A DNA stretch of 64,000 bases from Albugo candida (lineage: Eukaryota; Oomycota; Peronosporomycetes; Albuginales). Every line of letters starts with the position of its first letter. The stretch's first letter is position 1. The stretch is from the NCBI GenBank assembly GCA_040437565.1, contig JBDOQK010000037.1, positions 248,001 through 312,000 on the forward strand, written 5' to 3'. Of the stretch, positions 20,984 to 34,831 are shown one piece after another. A model generated the notes under the pieces. That model did no database searches. It was not told where the DNA came from and worked only from the letters and a program-made list of their open reading frames with translations. The translations under genes were made by a program, and so were the position numbers.

Positions 20984-23756
20984 TGCGGCAAGAAATGGAG
21001 TCTGATGTTTGTTGTTCTGTGTGTGTGTTGTGGTAGTAAGGCTGAGAGCTTAGCTGTCACGTTTGTAATCATGAAGTTTTATGCTTTATTTGTCGAGTCG
21101 TAATGGAGAGCGTGGTCACGATTTGTTATACAGCTTTCAAATGGCTTTATTGAGCTGAAAAAGGGATTGCAAACTGCCGATTTGAATGCTTTAGAGCTGA
21201 GAATTGGAGGTTTATGAATTATCTTATGCATACGATGCAACGAGAGAGAGAATTTACGCTCTATAGCCGCCTTGTTAAATGCTGCATTTATCTCATCTCT
21301 ATACAACGATTGCCTATGAATACTTTGCTAAACACTTCAATCTTGTCTGTAGAAGGAGGATAGACGCATTTCATTTCAAACGTGATTGGAAGACACGTAT
21401 TGAAATGTACGCGCTCGAATTGACCAAAGGCATTTCTCAAACAGCTACTGCAAAATTTTTCGTTCTACCTCGAGTTATCGTAGTTTCAGTGTACTCTCAT
21501 TCACAATAACATAGAGAGAGGATCTGGATGAAGTGTGCTGATCAAAGGGCAAGCTAAGAGTAGACTTTAGTTCTTTCCAGCAGATAAGCCACGAGAAAGA
21601 GTTATATTTGAGAAGGTTGTTCCGGCGATCACCAAGGAATCAACTTGAACAATTTAAGCAGACGGTCATTTAGTAAATGGTGATCGAGGTAATCAGATTA
21701 GAGCGTCATTGTCAGGATGTTCTAGTTCTCATTTAGATAATGTTGAGATTACGGGCACAACTTTCTGGAAGGTGGACGGCTGCATATCAGCATCAGTGTA
21801 GGATTGATTATTGATAAACTCAGTCAAGCCCGCGGAAGCTCACTGTGATGAACAAAAGTGCATAGTTGCCTGCCGCAGTTTATGGGTGCAAATGGCTAAC
21901 AAAAGTCGCTCAAATGCTTTATTGGTGTAGACTGTATTCCATAAGGCTGATGTGTGCACAGCAATCACTACAATTGCTAGTAGAAATGATCAGGGTGGTT
22001 CTATTAAAGTCAGCTCGAATTTTTCTTCTTACCCAGACATCTCGCTGGAGCTTTGGACCTTATTGATCCCATTGTTGGACTTGCCACGGGCGCCCTTACT
22101 TCACTGCGGTATTCTGATGGCGATATCACAGTGCAAGCATGGTCATAACCCTTCTAGATGCAAAAGCATTAACAACCCGTAGCCTTATTTTCGAAGTAAG
22201 GCTCGGAAATAAACGTGGTCGGCGATAACTTCGTCGTGATCTCGAGTTGGACAGGGGATGAGGTTTCAAGAATCTGTGATCTTGATTTTATAGGTTCATT
22301 AAGCGGTTGGCCACTAAATGCAGCTTGTGGGATAATCAAAGCATCAAATGTGGATTTGGTCCTGAGAATTGCTTTCTCAAATGCTTTGGGGTGAAAGATC
22401 AGTCATGTTTGCAAAGTTTCGGATCAATTCGTCCGCTTAACTTTTTAGTCGGCACTTGGCTGAAACGTCCTGTCGAATTGATTTTCTTCCCAGTATCGGA
22501 CGTCATGTTGGGATACGTAGTGCACAATTATCGCTCACGAAATCTTGAGAGAATTTCGAAAGAAGGCCGATTGACGAAGAGCATCCCGCTTCGGCTGAAT
22601 GGCTCATTATTTTTGCAAAACCTAATACCTTGCTTGGTGTGCTTACCCTGTACACTTTCAAGGAAGACTCTCAGTTGGATCCCTTTTTCTCTACAATACA
22701 TCGAAGCTTCTAGTACATAATATGCACTTCCTCGCCAATCATATGACGTACGAGCGCTATGCACAGAACGATCCGACGCGTGTGTTTATTGCAATTGCTC
22801 ACAATCTGATCCCACTTGCAACCAATTTTGCCATTGATCGTTGTGAGCTTCCACAGCGCTGCGTCTTTTACTCATTGTATTTGAAATCAGTTTTCGATTT
22901 CAATTTCGCCCAAGTACTTCATGTCAAAATTCGTACCAAACGAAAATTCTTGCAACGGCCACGTCATTTTTGCTGGCACTCACAACGTCGGCAACTGTTA
23001 AAGTCGCATCGAAATTTTTTCTACTCTAGGGTACAATGAGTCGGCTCAATGTGTTGAAAAGGAGCCAGTTTGAGCTCATCAATATTATAATCATCAAGTT
23101 GATTGTAATGTTAATACATGATTCTCGAGAAAGGCAATGGCACAAAAACGACCTCCAGTGCGATCGACCTCGCACTCGATAGATACTCAGATTATCATTT
23201 CAGTGCTGAATATTGACTTCTGCTACTGATCGCTTGCAAGGAGCGTTCAGTCGGTGAATAAATCATCGATCTGATATTTCCATAGAAGGGATGCGATACT
23301 TCGCTCACCTAACAGTACTTCCGGCTTCGCCAAAATGGACCAAGATTTCTTGTCTTTCATCCAGAAATCATCTTTGCTGATCTCAAAGAACTCAATCGGT
23401 TTGTGATATTCACATATACAAGATGTCCAGCGACAAACACTGTTCAATTCGGTAATGTAACGCTCTCGACTGACTCTCAGTCATATCTCCATTTGATTTG
23501 ACCGAGAGCAGGTCATTACACACAAGTGATCTAAGGAGATCGCTGCTTAAGCATACTTGCGAACACGCAAACTTGTATGATTGAAAACAGTTCACAGTAG
23601 AGGGATGGTGAAGAATGCTTCCACGTGTCAAGTCTCCCCAGCCGTACTTATCATAAGTTTTTTTTCTTTTAAATTTGGAAAAGTCAATCAGTGCAAGCAG
23701 CTCCAAGCAAAGCAACACGTCTCCACTTACCAACTGCCTTTGAATCGCTATTCATA
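20984..23756. other. Gene-poor interval with scattered coding-like fragments
   Basis: No gene model holds over these 2.8 kb. Short frames with protein-like composition occur in shifting phases, for example near 21735 (NVEITGTTFWKVDGC), 21930-22060 (ADVCTAITTIASRNDQGGS) and 22720-22920 (MTYERYAQNDPTRVFIAIAH, FAIDRCELPQRC). They are compatible with a decayed gene or an unmodelled multi-exon gene. I recognise no family. No terminal repeats or transposase signatures were noticed. Confidence 0.4.
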
Positions 23757-25352
23757 ATGCAGTACTATAGCTCATACCCGATCGACGAATTCGATGTTTC
23801 TGAAGCCTCTGTATACAACGATTGTGCTTCGCCTAAAGCGCACATTATGCAGAATAAAGTAACAACTTTTACAAGAACTAACGACACAAAACAATCAAGA
23901 CCGATTTGCGCCAACGTTAGATCGAGGAATCTACATATAAATGAATTAGTAAGTTAGGATTCATGTTAATAATTTTAACAGCAACATTTTTGTGTAACGA
24001 ATTGATATTGTTTCTTTCCAAGGCATGCTCAGATTCGACGAGACGTGAAGAGATGCCGGTCGATGTAGCGTTTGAAACCGTGCGCAAAGTCGTATACATC
24101 ATCATTAGCGCGAAAACTATTCAGTGCGAGACAAAACAGAATCAATTGGACGCACTTGCAAATGAGAAAATACAGGTACCGATGATGCTTAAGAATCGAA
24201 GGATTATTGAGGAATATTGAATTGGATTATAGCCCAGAAAGGCCCTTGCAAAGTTTGTGAGAAACGGAGGATTGATTTCTATAAATGAATTGATGGCAGC
24301 ATGGAATGGTAATGCGGAGTCAACCGATCGAGTGCTATTTCTTCTCAAGGTAACTGACACTTTCCTACATTTATCATTCACCTCACATGATAACCACCAC
24401 CCAGATCCTTGCTATACTTCCCGGTATAAGTGCACAGGCAATCAGTGCAAGCAAAATCGGTCGTAAGCTTAAGCGAGTTACTTCGCAACAGATTTATCCT
24501 CCTGAAGTGAAGGGACTTGCTGAATGGATAATAGCAAAATGGAAAGTCGACATTTTACCCGCGAGCGATCGCAAGTCGAAAAGAATATATTCTGAAAGAT
24601 CCATTGATGGTGACACACTTCCAACAGTAGACATTAAGCCATCTCCCGAAGATTCAAAACCTCACTCTGCTACAGAGAAAGTGCAGGTAAACAAGATCTC
24701 TGGAGTCGGGAAGAGCATGGCAAAAGCCTCTTGTATGTAATCCTATTTGGGTGTAACCTTACACTGCATAACATTCTACTTTTTCCCAGCAGCTTTACTA
24801 CCTAACAAGAGAAAAGTCGATATTTTAGGCATAGCTTTGAACTCGGGCAAATATCGGAAAACAAATGCCAATTTACATCAAGTTCAGCGGCGATCAAAGT
24901 TGATTCAGACCTTAAAAGACCGTCAAAAAAGTATTAAAGACGTAGGCGACATTCTAAGTACCATCATTGGTGACTGGAAAGCAGCAAAAGTGCGATTTGG
25001 TGACAGCACTGTTGTTGACTTTGACAGAAGCCAAGTGGTCTGCCAAATGATGAGTACAACGAAGTGCGGTCCGCGACTAAAAAATTCAGCAGGGATTCCA
25101 AAGCCAGGAAAGTCAATTCTCAAGGTGATGGGCTCTCGGAGTGAGCATCAGCTACTTTGTACAAGTCCTTGCGTTTACTCTGGTAGTGCTAAATCTATTG
25201 GCTCACGTGGACTCGATGGTACAACCAACTTTGCCGTCAAGGAAAAAAAATCAGAAGAAACAAGAGATCACACACCACCAACATGGTCGAATAATTTGTA
25301 CCAGACTACCAAGTGTGCAGAACCTTCATTATGCAGCAGTGTTAGAAGCTAA
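23757..25352 (+). CDS. TFIIS N-terminal-domain (LW domain) nuclear protein
   Basis: Five exons (23757-23948, 24023-24175, 24233-24349, 24405-24732, 24790-25352) with introns of 55-74 nt give 450 residues. From about residue 116 the sequence KALAKFVRNGGLISINELM, then VLFLLKILAILPGISAQA, IGRKLKRV and VKGLAEWIIAKWK is a classical TFIIS N-terminal four-helix bundle as in TFIIS, IWS1, Elongin A and PPP1R10. The rest is basic, low in complexity and has no zinc ribbon, so this is not TFIIS itself. An IWS1/PPP1R10-like transcription role is likely but unproven. The acceptor of intron 2 could be 24232 or 24241; both keep frame. It is the only convincing gene between 21 and 32 kb. Confidence 0.75.
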
Positions 25353-27420
25353 TTCCTAATATCCAATCGGGTGTTGATCAAATGCGGCATTAGTAACGTG
25401 AGACCCAAGCAGGCGATCACATATTCTAGAGTAGTAAAGCTAAGAATTATTCATTTATATGGTCTCTTAGACGTCGAATATAGACAACAATGAGTACATG
25501 AATTATTTCCCACTATATCACGACCATTTCGAGTTTTCCAGGAAAGACTACTTACTCGCTTGACATTGCTCATCAGAATGAGATAAGGGCACTTAAGGCT
25601 CTGAAACATGCCATCCATTATCATCGGATTGACACAATCATATCACGATAATCAGAAGTTCCGTTTAATTTAGCCTGAAAACTTTCCCATCACATACATT
25701 TGAAGCAGCTGTGTCCTCTGAATCAAAATATTCCACGTGACCCAAAAAAATACTTTACGGCACCCTTGTCAATCAAGCCATAAATTTAATCAAGGTCGTT
25801 TTCTTGTCTGTAAAATTCCATTTGTAGACCAATTTGTAGAGCGAGCAGTCAAGGTTAATAGAATCTACAAAAGAAGACCTAGCTGTTTCTACGACTCGAC
25901 GTCGTAAATCTTTGTCGACCTCTGGCATCAATAGAACGAAAGTGTCGCTTTCTTCATATCCTCTATTTATGCTGACATATTATTCAAGACATATATCAGC
26001 CCTTGGCTCTTGATTTTTCACTCTTTACTGGGTCCTACACCCTAGAAACGCAGCAAGCACGCTTCGGATATTTGGGCCGCGCGCGAACACAGTAGACTTC
26101 ATTTAGATCAATGCACCATTTCAAGTACTTAGCCGCAGGTTCTGTAGCCTCATCAATCATCTGCTTACGACTAGACTAGTCTATCTTCTCCAATGAAGGT
26201 GCCGCCATTGAAACATTAGTGTGTCTTTCTTTCTCGACGTCTTCCGTGACGGCGCTATTTTGAGTAAGCATCTAAAGCTACTAGCTCGACTACAGCCGCA
26301 TTGGACATCTTTAGTTTCAAGTTTGCACAATACCGTTTCATTACTTTCCAATTTGCAAACTATCAAGCGTCTACTTGGTGTAAGCAATTGCTTTGTGTAA
26401 AAGCTGGATCAGGCACAAACGCTTCTCGACCAATCATCTTAAGTAGCACAAACTTTCGTACGTGACTCTTTGGTGCATAAAACACCTTGTGCAAGCTAGT
26501 TTCTTGCGTCCAAGTGAAATGGAGACATATTTTTCGCACGGAACACTTCCATTCGGAGAATGACGCAGAAAGTAGCTGCGTCTGCGTCGTTGTGTGCGTG
26601 TATTATGCAAAAAAGTCGTTCAACTCTAAGAAAGCTCACAATGATTTTTTAGATCCCATTTATCAGCTTTGATGGGTTTCCGAGCAACTTCAAAGTTGTT
26701 TCATGCTATCAAACTTGGAGGATTCGATTGTTTTGTGTTGACGGATAGCTACTTTTTATCATTGTTGACTCGAGAAAACGCCTTACGTTATTCAGGTTGA
26801 CACATGCCATTGACTTTTAGTATCATATAATTAAATGAAAATGCCACAGAATATGAGCCATCGAGACTGTGGAAACCATCGACGACAGTAGCAACATTAT
26901 ATTAAAGCGAGACTGCGTGGTCCAAAGAAGTATTGTTATGCGGAGGGCGTGTATTACCCAAGTTTTAGCCCCTTTCCTTCGAGCAACCTCCTTCCCTTTC
27001 AGACCATAATCTCTCTCGCCTGTCGCCTTCTGTACTCAAACCAGGCAGATGCCGACACACAGTGTCACCGAGGCGGCCGGAGACCTGGCAACATTCCACT
27101 CGATCAGACGCCATCTTCCAACACATTTTAGAAAAAGATCATATCAAGTTTGCTACTCGTCCAGTAACCTTTTCCGTCTCGAAACCACTCATGGTCATCT
27201 CTCTAATCTTCGCCTTCATATCTCCTTTGTGAAGAACAGAAAAAAGTAAACATGCCGGTGGTAGAAAGAACGCTCACTACACTTGTGAAGTAAGAAGTAA
27301 CATAATGCCTATTTTCATGCTCAGGTTCTCTGACTTTATGAGCTGTCTTTCCAATAATTAAAAGTCTTAGCTACTCGCATCAGCACTAACTAGTCCAATG
27401 CGCATTATGAGACACTCTTC
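25353..27420. other. Intergenic, nothing recognised
   Basis: About 2 kb in which I see no convincing exon. Open frames are short and scattered on both strands, with no consistent splice joins. No RNA gene, tandem array or transposon end was recognised. Confidence 0.5.
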
Positions 27421-27774
27421 ATGCATGCCTACTTACTAGCTATATCAGAAGTGAGCGAGGGTCTCTTGAGGCAAATTGAAGCCAAGTGGTCCGGCTACAG
27501 CTCGTATGAACAGGAGAGACCTAAATATGTTCTTAATGAGCGACGACCGAAGCACTCTGTCCGATTTCCCAATATTGACAAGAAGTTCGAGCGTATGACA
27601 AATCTGCTGATGGAACTATGGAGAGATCCGTATTTTAAAGGACACTATCGAATTTTCGAAATGCCCGCGTCAATACACTTATATTGGACGCCAATAATCA
27701 TCATGGAACCGAAATGCGTCTTTGCTCATCAAAATCTTCACTGCGTCACACGTTTACTCGATTCAAAACAGTAA
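27421..27774 (+). CDS. Hypothetical protein of 117 residues
   Basis: An uninterrupted frame from ATG 27421 to TAA, the longest clean frame in this gene-poor stretch. It has a charged, protein-like composition (NERRPKHSVRFPNIDKKFER, TNLLMELWRDPYFKGHYRIF) and four cysteine/histidine residues near its end. There is no signal peptide and no family I recognise. It could be a lone lineage-specific gene, an exon of a larger gene or chance, so it is listed with low confidence. Confidence 0.35.
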   Translation: MHAYLLAISEVSEGLLRQIEAKWSGYSSYEQERPKYVLNERRPKHSVRFPNIDKKFERMTNLLMELWRDPYFKGHYRIFEMPASIHLYWTPIIIMEPKCVFAHQNLHCVTRLLDSKQ

Positions 27775-30700
27775 TAACTATGTAGGAGAAATGATCTGCT
27801 GTTGTCATGTAAATGACTTGGAGAATTATTTGTAAAATATATGAAAAATATGTCGTGTGTGCAAGCAGTCAGGAGGCAACCATTACGATGCATTTTTATC
27901 AACTCATTCGATATATCTGCGTGCACAGCATCTTAGTGCCGGTGCCGCCACAAAAGCTCGGGGCTCGATGGGAGATCAATCAAGACGACGATCATAGCAG
28001 AGGCTGATCTACTCTTGCATTCTATTAGTATCATACTTCAGCTTGAGCGATAAGCGATCAGACGTACCTTCCCTGTAAAACATGGATGATTGGCAAAGTC
28101 TGGCCGCGGAAGAATTCTAGGGAAGTAACTGAGCTATTTGATCTACCGCGGACAGGAAGTAAACATTATAGAGATGTGAAGTTGACATATTACCAAAAAT
28201 TAGTGACAAAATGATTCGAGAACGTTGCCAATGGCTATGAATGTCACCCATGCTTCCGTGAATACCAAAATCTTTGGCTGTTATCGAAGACATGAAGACA
28301 AACACGACAATACGTGTAACTAGCAATCATACGTTACGTTCTAGAACTAAAGTGAGGGTGTAGGTATGTCTATTAATCTAGCTTCCCAGCTTGGTGCATC
28401 TGTTCATCTAAAAAGCCTTTCTTATGTTGGGTATCCAAGGCACGAGAACTGGAAGCTTAGAGTTATACTCTATATTCGATGAGACCCAGCTGAACTTAAT
28501 TCTCATGCGGCTATTTGATTGTTTAATCATTCTTGTGCTTCCGTTCCTTCAGCGAGACGATACATAATGTCGTCTGATTCATTCTTGTTTGCAGTGGAGT
28601 CTTATGTAGGGCAGAATCTATACCGACCCCTTGAAGATTATGTTGCCAAATGCATTTTTCTTGTATTTGAGAGTGGGCACTTAGACCCCGAGATATTATA
28701 GCTTGTAGCTTCCGTGCCCATTATTCCCATCACAATTGTAGCGGATATGTGCTGGATAATATGTGGTGCCTATTCTTTCTGTATTGTCAGCACGGAGTAG
28801 GGTGATTGGAGTTGTGCTTTCATTGGATCCGCATAGACGCAGATGAGCGAGATTGTTGTCATCTGAATTGTGTGTTGTTGCGAATGAGGACATTTCAAAA
28901 ATTTTATCAATCAGAAGTTTTGATCCAGTTAGATTATCGCTTATAGCACATGGTTCTCAACATGAGATCTCTCCTGTTTCGTAAATACTTTTTATTTTCG
29001 TTTGTGTGCTTAGTGTGTTGTCGCGTGGCCCACCGAGAATGACATTGAGAACCAAGCCACTGAACAAAAGAACAGGCTGTTGCATCACTGAGGATTCTTT
29101 ATGATCATACTAACATGCATTATGACCGCTCAATCCAGCACACTTTCACGTACTTCACNNNNNNNNNNNNNNNNNNNNNNNNNNNNNNNNNNNNNNNNNN
29201 NNNNNNNNNNNNNNNNNNNNNNNNNNNNNNNNNNNNNNNNNNNNNNNNNNNNNNNNNNTCTCCTGTTTCGTAAATACTTTTTATTTTCGTTTGTGTGCTT
29301 AGTGTGTTGTCGCGTGGCCCACCGAGAATGACATTGAGAACCAAGCCACTGAACAAAAGAACAGGCTGTTGCATCACTGAGGATTCTTTATGATCATACT
29401 AACATGCATTATGACCGCTCAATCCAGCACACTTTCACGTACTTCACCCAGTGAGGTGTGAAGTGTGTTTTGGAGCTACTGATTTCTACAAATTTTCTGG
29501 CAAAATAATGCTTTGTTGATTGTATGCCAGTGTAATATGATGTCAGATTTCGAGATTCTCTGCTGAAATATGATATCCAACGTTTAGTGCGATTGCAGCT
29601 GCATCGTATTCTTGCAATAGGTGCTCGTTATATAGAAAGAAATTCCATGCACTCAACAAAGCCGAGTGCAATAATCTCTACAAAGGACGATTGGTTGCAA
29701 AAGGATGCGACAGACAGTCGGAATCGAACAGCATCGATACGTATGATTCACTTGCAAGCAAAACAAGTATTAGCTTTCCTGAGGTTACGTGGTCATCTCG
29801 GATACAAAACACGTCAAAGATTACATTATCACAGCGTAATTATTGCAATTTTGATGAAAGATAGCTTCATTCGGTCATTTCAAGCATGCCAGCTTGGGTA
29901 AGGTCAAGTCTGCAACTGCATAAGTCTTCACTGTTAACAAAGCCGTTCGACCCAAAAACTCGAAGTTGACTACTGTCTATTCAATTCCAGAAGTCGGTGG
30001 AAGATTGTTTGCAAGCACGATAAGTGATCCAGGAAGCTGTCTCAAGAGCTTATGCCCACCACTTTTCGTCCATCCTTTTGTATTCCATTATTGATCGAGC
30101 CTATTCGATCAGAGTTCGATTATTCAGATTCAGCTCGGTCAAACTAATCTGTTAAAGAGAGAACGAAACGTGAATTAGTGTCCGTTGAATCTCGAAAATA
30201 CCCTCGTCCAATTTACCTCTATTCGTAGTAATCATTATTGCCTGATCAGTAAAAGCTGAATGAATTCGCTTTTGGCATTTTATCTATAAATTTTGGTCTT
30301 AAGACTTGCCCATTAAGATATACCCATCATCTTTGGAATTATCATAAGTCCATCATTTACACCGTGAGGCTATTTGTCCACGCGAATGTCAGAAGCACCA
30401 AGATCAAGCCATACCTTCCAGTCCTACACAGCTCACCCAGCGACGCCGCAAATGCTGTTATCGTGTAGCTTTTGATATTACTTGATCAATGTATCAAGTA
30501 TCTTTTCACGTCAAAGTGAAGCATTCAAGACAGACAACTATATAGTAGTATGGCTGTACCAATAGCTACAGCTTCCGCGATGTGTCACTGACAATCAGAA
30601 TTTGTTCTTAACTGGAATTTTTGTCATTCATCGCTTATACCGTTCCTACTACTCAGACGATCGCGAATTGCTTCTTTATCTTTTCTCTCATTACTATAAC

Positions 30701-31993
30701 GCTTACCAATTCATCTTGCACAGACTATGTCGACACCAGGCATATTCTCTATTGCTCGTTTGCATTCCCCAATACCATCAATTGACTTGCCAGGAGAACC
30801 ACTAGCATCTCTATGATTTCCATTGCGTCTCCTTAGCGGAGATGTGACTCATTGATTGAAACTCTGTGTATTAGTGCACTGCATGAGATTTTTACTGGCG
30901 GGCTCCATCCGCATATATATAGTCACATTGACTTTTGCATTGAACACTGATGTGTATCACGTAAGTACATGATATTTCGTTTGACTCTGTTGCATTTGGG
31001 TTCGTAACCTGTTTGCCATCTTCTCGCTCGGAGTACATCCCATTCGCTACTCTAAGGCTACTTGAAGCATTCAGATCCCCAGGTAACTCAATCAGAGANN
31101 NNNNNNNNNNNNNNNNNNNNNNNNNNNNNNNNNNNNNNNNNNNNNNNNNNNNNNNNNNNNNNNNNNNNNNNNNNNNNNNNNNNNNNNNNNNNNNNNNNTG
31201 ATATTTCGTTTGACTCTGTTGCATTTGAGTTCGTAACCTGTTTGCCATCTTCTCGCTCGGAGTACATCCCATTCGCTACTCTAAGGCTACTTGAAGCATT
31301 CAGATCCCCAGGTAACTCAATCAGAGATACGTTTATGCATCTAACAATCCGCCAGTTGTATGTATTTCCTGCAATTTCACACTTAAAGCGATGGTAGTCA
31401 CAGGTCGTCCTCAATCTCTCCTCCATGCATGCCAACATCTATCAATGAGCCTGCACACAACATAATCCTACTGCATCATTTCAATCTGTCGCTGTGAATG
31501 TATGAACATGTCGATGCAAATCGTTAGCCTCGAGCCACAGTATCGACCCATTAAACAGTTGTTACTGTTTTTCGAATATATTCGAGTGCGTAGAAATAAT
31601 ACAAAACGGAAGATCACATCAAAATCGAATCTATTGAAAGCAGCCTATGATGAAGACCAATACACCGTTACAGCCGAGTTTCCCTTCAGAATCGCCAATT
31701 CGGGCGCGCGCATTACTGATTCTCGATTACTTGAGGAGACATACAGCAGCCGTGTAGCATGGAAGTAGCCGATGTTAACACTTCTCGTGCTTGTCACATT
31801 GGAACTTAAAATCTTATAGGCTTTCGCGTTGATTCCATTTGTCAAAGATCCCATTCGTTCTTTGGCTGGTCCGCACAATCGTCTCGCACATACGCTTTTT
31901 GTCGAGTGGTAGCTGAAAATGTCTGATTCTTTTGGCAATACGCACATTAGATACGTTATTGTGTCTGATGGACCAAGGCTTTCCTGCATGCGC
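27775..31993. other. Gene-poor interval with two gap-flanking duplications
   Basis: About 4.2 kb without a supported gene. It holds two 100-N gaps. 28970-29158 repeats identically at 29259-29447 (189 bp). 30970-31098 repeats at 31199-31327 (129 bp) with one difference (GGG against GAG in the stretch following TGTTGCATTT). Short frames exist at 29587-29901 and 31502-31768, the latter 38 codons or more of polar sequence, but neither is convincing. No RNA genes or transposon ends were recognised. Confidence 0.5.
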
Positions 31994-34831
31994 TCAACTC
32001 AAGTCGGCGCTCGTACATGGTTTCGACTTTTTCGCAATAAAGCTTCTCGCATTCTCATCAAAAGACCGTTTTCGAACCATTGACGAGTCGGGAACGAGGC
32101 TATCTAAGCTATCCGGATCCGTGTGCGCAGCCTCACCAGATGCTTTTGACATCACATCTTCACTGAGAGCGGGATTTTGTTGAATCAAATCGGATTGCGA
32201 ATTCCCGTCACGTATCGGTGTTTTCTTGAATGTGTCGTTTTTATTAACGTCGTCGTTCGAATTTGAAGGGGAGCTCTTCCATGATATGGTTCGGAACATG
32301 CTTTTCACCTTTGGAGACTTCCGCTTTATAGGCGCGTTCCAACTAATCTTATTGCCTAAAAACGTATCCGATTCGTCCTCGTCTTGTGATGCTCGAATCG
32401 GCAGTCTCAAATCTTCCACCACTTCTGCGTCATTTGGATTTTGGTTTGCAGCTTCATCTTGCGTTACAGTGACTTGGTACTTTGATGTGCCGCTTCCAAT
32501 CGGAGCCGATACGTCAAGTTCTTTCGGCGAATGAAATGGTGCCTCATCCTCTTCGTCATAGTCGACAAGTTTGGTAGTTCTTACTGATGTATTGTCAGGT
32601 CTATCGGAAACACTTGCTATCGTCTAAACAACAGATACGCCCGTCAGAGTCACAATCATTCCTCGATGAATGACTTACTTTGAGCATTTGAGGCTCACAT
32701 GGTCCGTTATCTTGCTCATCATCCGATTCTTTTTCCCAGAAAACGTCTTCTTCTAGCGATTCTTTATCGACGGGCTGTTCTTGTGAGAGCAAGCGAATAG
32801 CTCCAATCTGTTTAGGGATCTCTGATTCCACGACTTGTTCGGTACCATATAAATCATCATAGCGTATGCGAATGGCTTCGAAGACAAGCGGAGATTCATC
32901 CTTGTACTTTTCATACAAGTGCTTGTAGATATGTTCCACCAACGATGAGAGCTTTATAGTGCACACGGTAAGACAAGGCATACGATTGTGGCAAAACAGC
33001 TACAGGTTCATCGTTCTTACATTTCGAGATTGATACAGCAGGTCCGAGACCGCAGATGTGATCGCTGTTGCCCGTTTATCGGAGCGTAAAAGGGAGCACA
33101 CAGGAGCGAGTAACTCGTTCATGATGAGAAATCTTGAGAAGAACGCTTCAGCGCGTACAACGCAAGCTTTGACAAATTTGATTCCCTCTTCGAATTCAAA
33201 GCACAATCAATTGTGGTCGAAAATATGCGAGAAAGAGAGACTTACGGATGACGCAGGGTTTGTTTTTTGACTGTAACATCTGTCGTACGTACATTGCCAC
33301 TGGTTGACGTCCGAATAAGTACTTGATGCGATAACCATGATTTTGCGTGCAAAAGGTAAGAAGTTCCATTATATTCTCCGCAAGCCCAAACATTGTGTCT
33401 TCGCTCGTATTGACCATGGAGTACTTTAATGGCTGTAAAAGCCAGTTGATATAATTCGGATACAATACGTTTAGAAACTTGTCATCCTGTGAGATCAAAT
33501 GATACCTTAGCTCCTCAATGTCCAAACTTTGGCACACAACTTACTTGCCCCAACGATACTCGAAACACTTCTTTCAGAATAGTAAAGTTCTGTGAGCGTG
33601 CGGATTCCACATGTTCAAACACAACAAGAAGAGCTGAAAACAGCGAGCAGCCTGGGTTCCATTCAAGTCGATCAGTAGTCGTTTTGGGCGAGCCTTGACA
33701 CTTTCCCTCAGTAGCCAGGTGCGTTCGGAGTCGCTCAGGGCCTTCATACACCACTATCATATGTAGAATCTCGACCACCAATTCAATTTCTTCTATTGCA
33801 TTCGATATACGTACTCTGCTGCCCAAAATAGAGCCAAATACATTGAATAATGCTCCGCCAAGAAACAAATCATTCAAAAAAGTCAGTCCGATAAAAGGTC
33901 CACCACGATTGCCATTTTGCTGATTCAGCTGCATATCCACAGTCCCTATCAGCTGCTGTAGCATAATGATCTCACGGAGTGTTTTCAGGCCGTCCACACG
34001 TTTCTCTTCTCCTTCAAGGACCTTCAAACTACAGATAGAAATCCACATATTACTTCACCTAAAGCTCTCATTCCACGACATATCATACAGTTTCTGCCAG
34101 TAATGCTGATCTTCGGCAAGAAATGCCAGAATTTTGCAATTATTCTCCACTTTCATTTGAGTCAGCAAGCCAACAACATTATCGGGCAGCATTCGCACCA
34201 ACAGATTTTCTTTTATGACATAAATACGAAAATTCATGTGCACACACTCCTGCACAGCTTCGTCGTCGATGGTAATGACTTGCTTGAAACACATACGCTC
34301 TTCCAAATCGCTTCGGAAATTGATGGGTGCCAATAAGCCTGGATTATAGCCCAGAATCTCGACCAGTGAGAAAAAGTTCTCTCCCTGCAGGAGATATTCC
34401 ATAACGGAACGATCACAGAGTCCCACTACGCAAATCGGCATGAAATCTCACGCTCAAACATAGCAAGAAATCATTTCGTACGCACCCAAAGCGTACACAG
34501 CGTCAAACAGAGCATGAAACTGCAGCAAATCGGGTTCTGCTTCACAGAAATCAACCAAATCCAATAGTTTGGTTATGTATTCTCCATTCTAAAGCGTTTC
34601 CATTCTCAATAATCGAGTCATTTTGCATTATTCAAAGGTCTTTCCTACCTCTTGAAGGACGGTTTGTATCACTTCATTGCGCACCACAGGATTATGTAAA
34701 CAGGATCGTATGGATACCGCTATTTCGTTCAGATTATCGATATCAACATCAGGTAGCCCTGAGAAATCTAAGCTCTCCATTTCCATCAGTAATGCTTCGG
34801 AATGCGAGTGGATGATCTGGCGATCGTGCAT
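31994..34831 (-). CDS. PPP4R3: PPP4R3/SMEK/Psy2, regulatory subunit of protein phosphatase 4 (no EVH1 domain)
   Basis: Eight exons (34649-34831, 34486-34588, 34080-34446, 33545-34028, 33246-33486, 33021-33187, 32679-32951, 31994-32623) join in frame to 815 residues. Introns are 39-69 nt; the 39-nt one (34447-34485) is the shortest seen here. Matches to PPP4R3 run from the SGLPDVDIDNLNEIAVSI helix, through the armadillo-like core (LAENIMELLTFCTQNHGYRI, FFSRFLIMNELLAPVCSLL, SSLVEHIYKHLYEKY), to the acidic VDYDEEDE tail motif. The usual N-terminal EVH1 domain of about 100 residues is missing. The start region overlaps no further exon, and the divergent SNF5 gene begins only 84 bp away. PPP4R3 targets the PP4 catalytic subunit to substrates such as phospho-H2AX. 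Confidence 0.9.

Noticed and set aside
20984-31993. Transposable element remains in the gene-poor stretch
   Set aside because: I found no reverse transcriptase, transposase or integrase motifs, no terminal repeats and no target-site duplications. The only repeats are those flanking N gaps.
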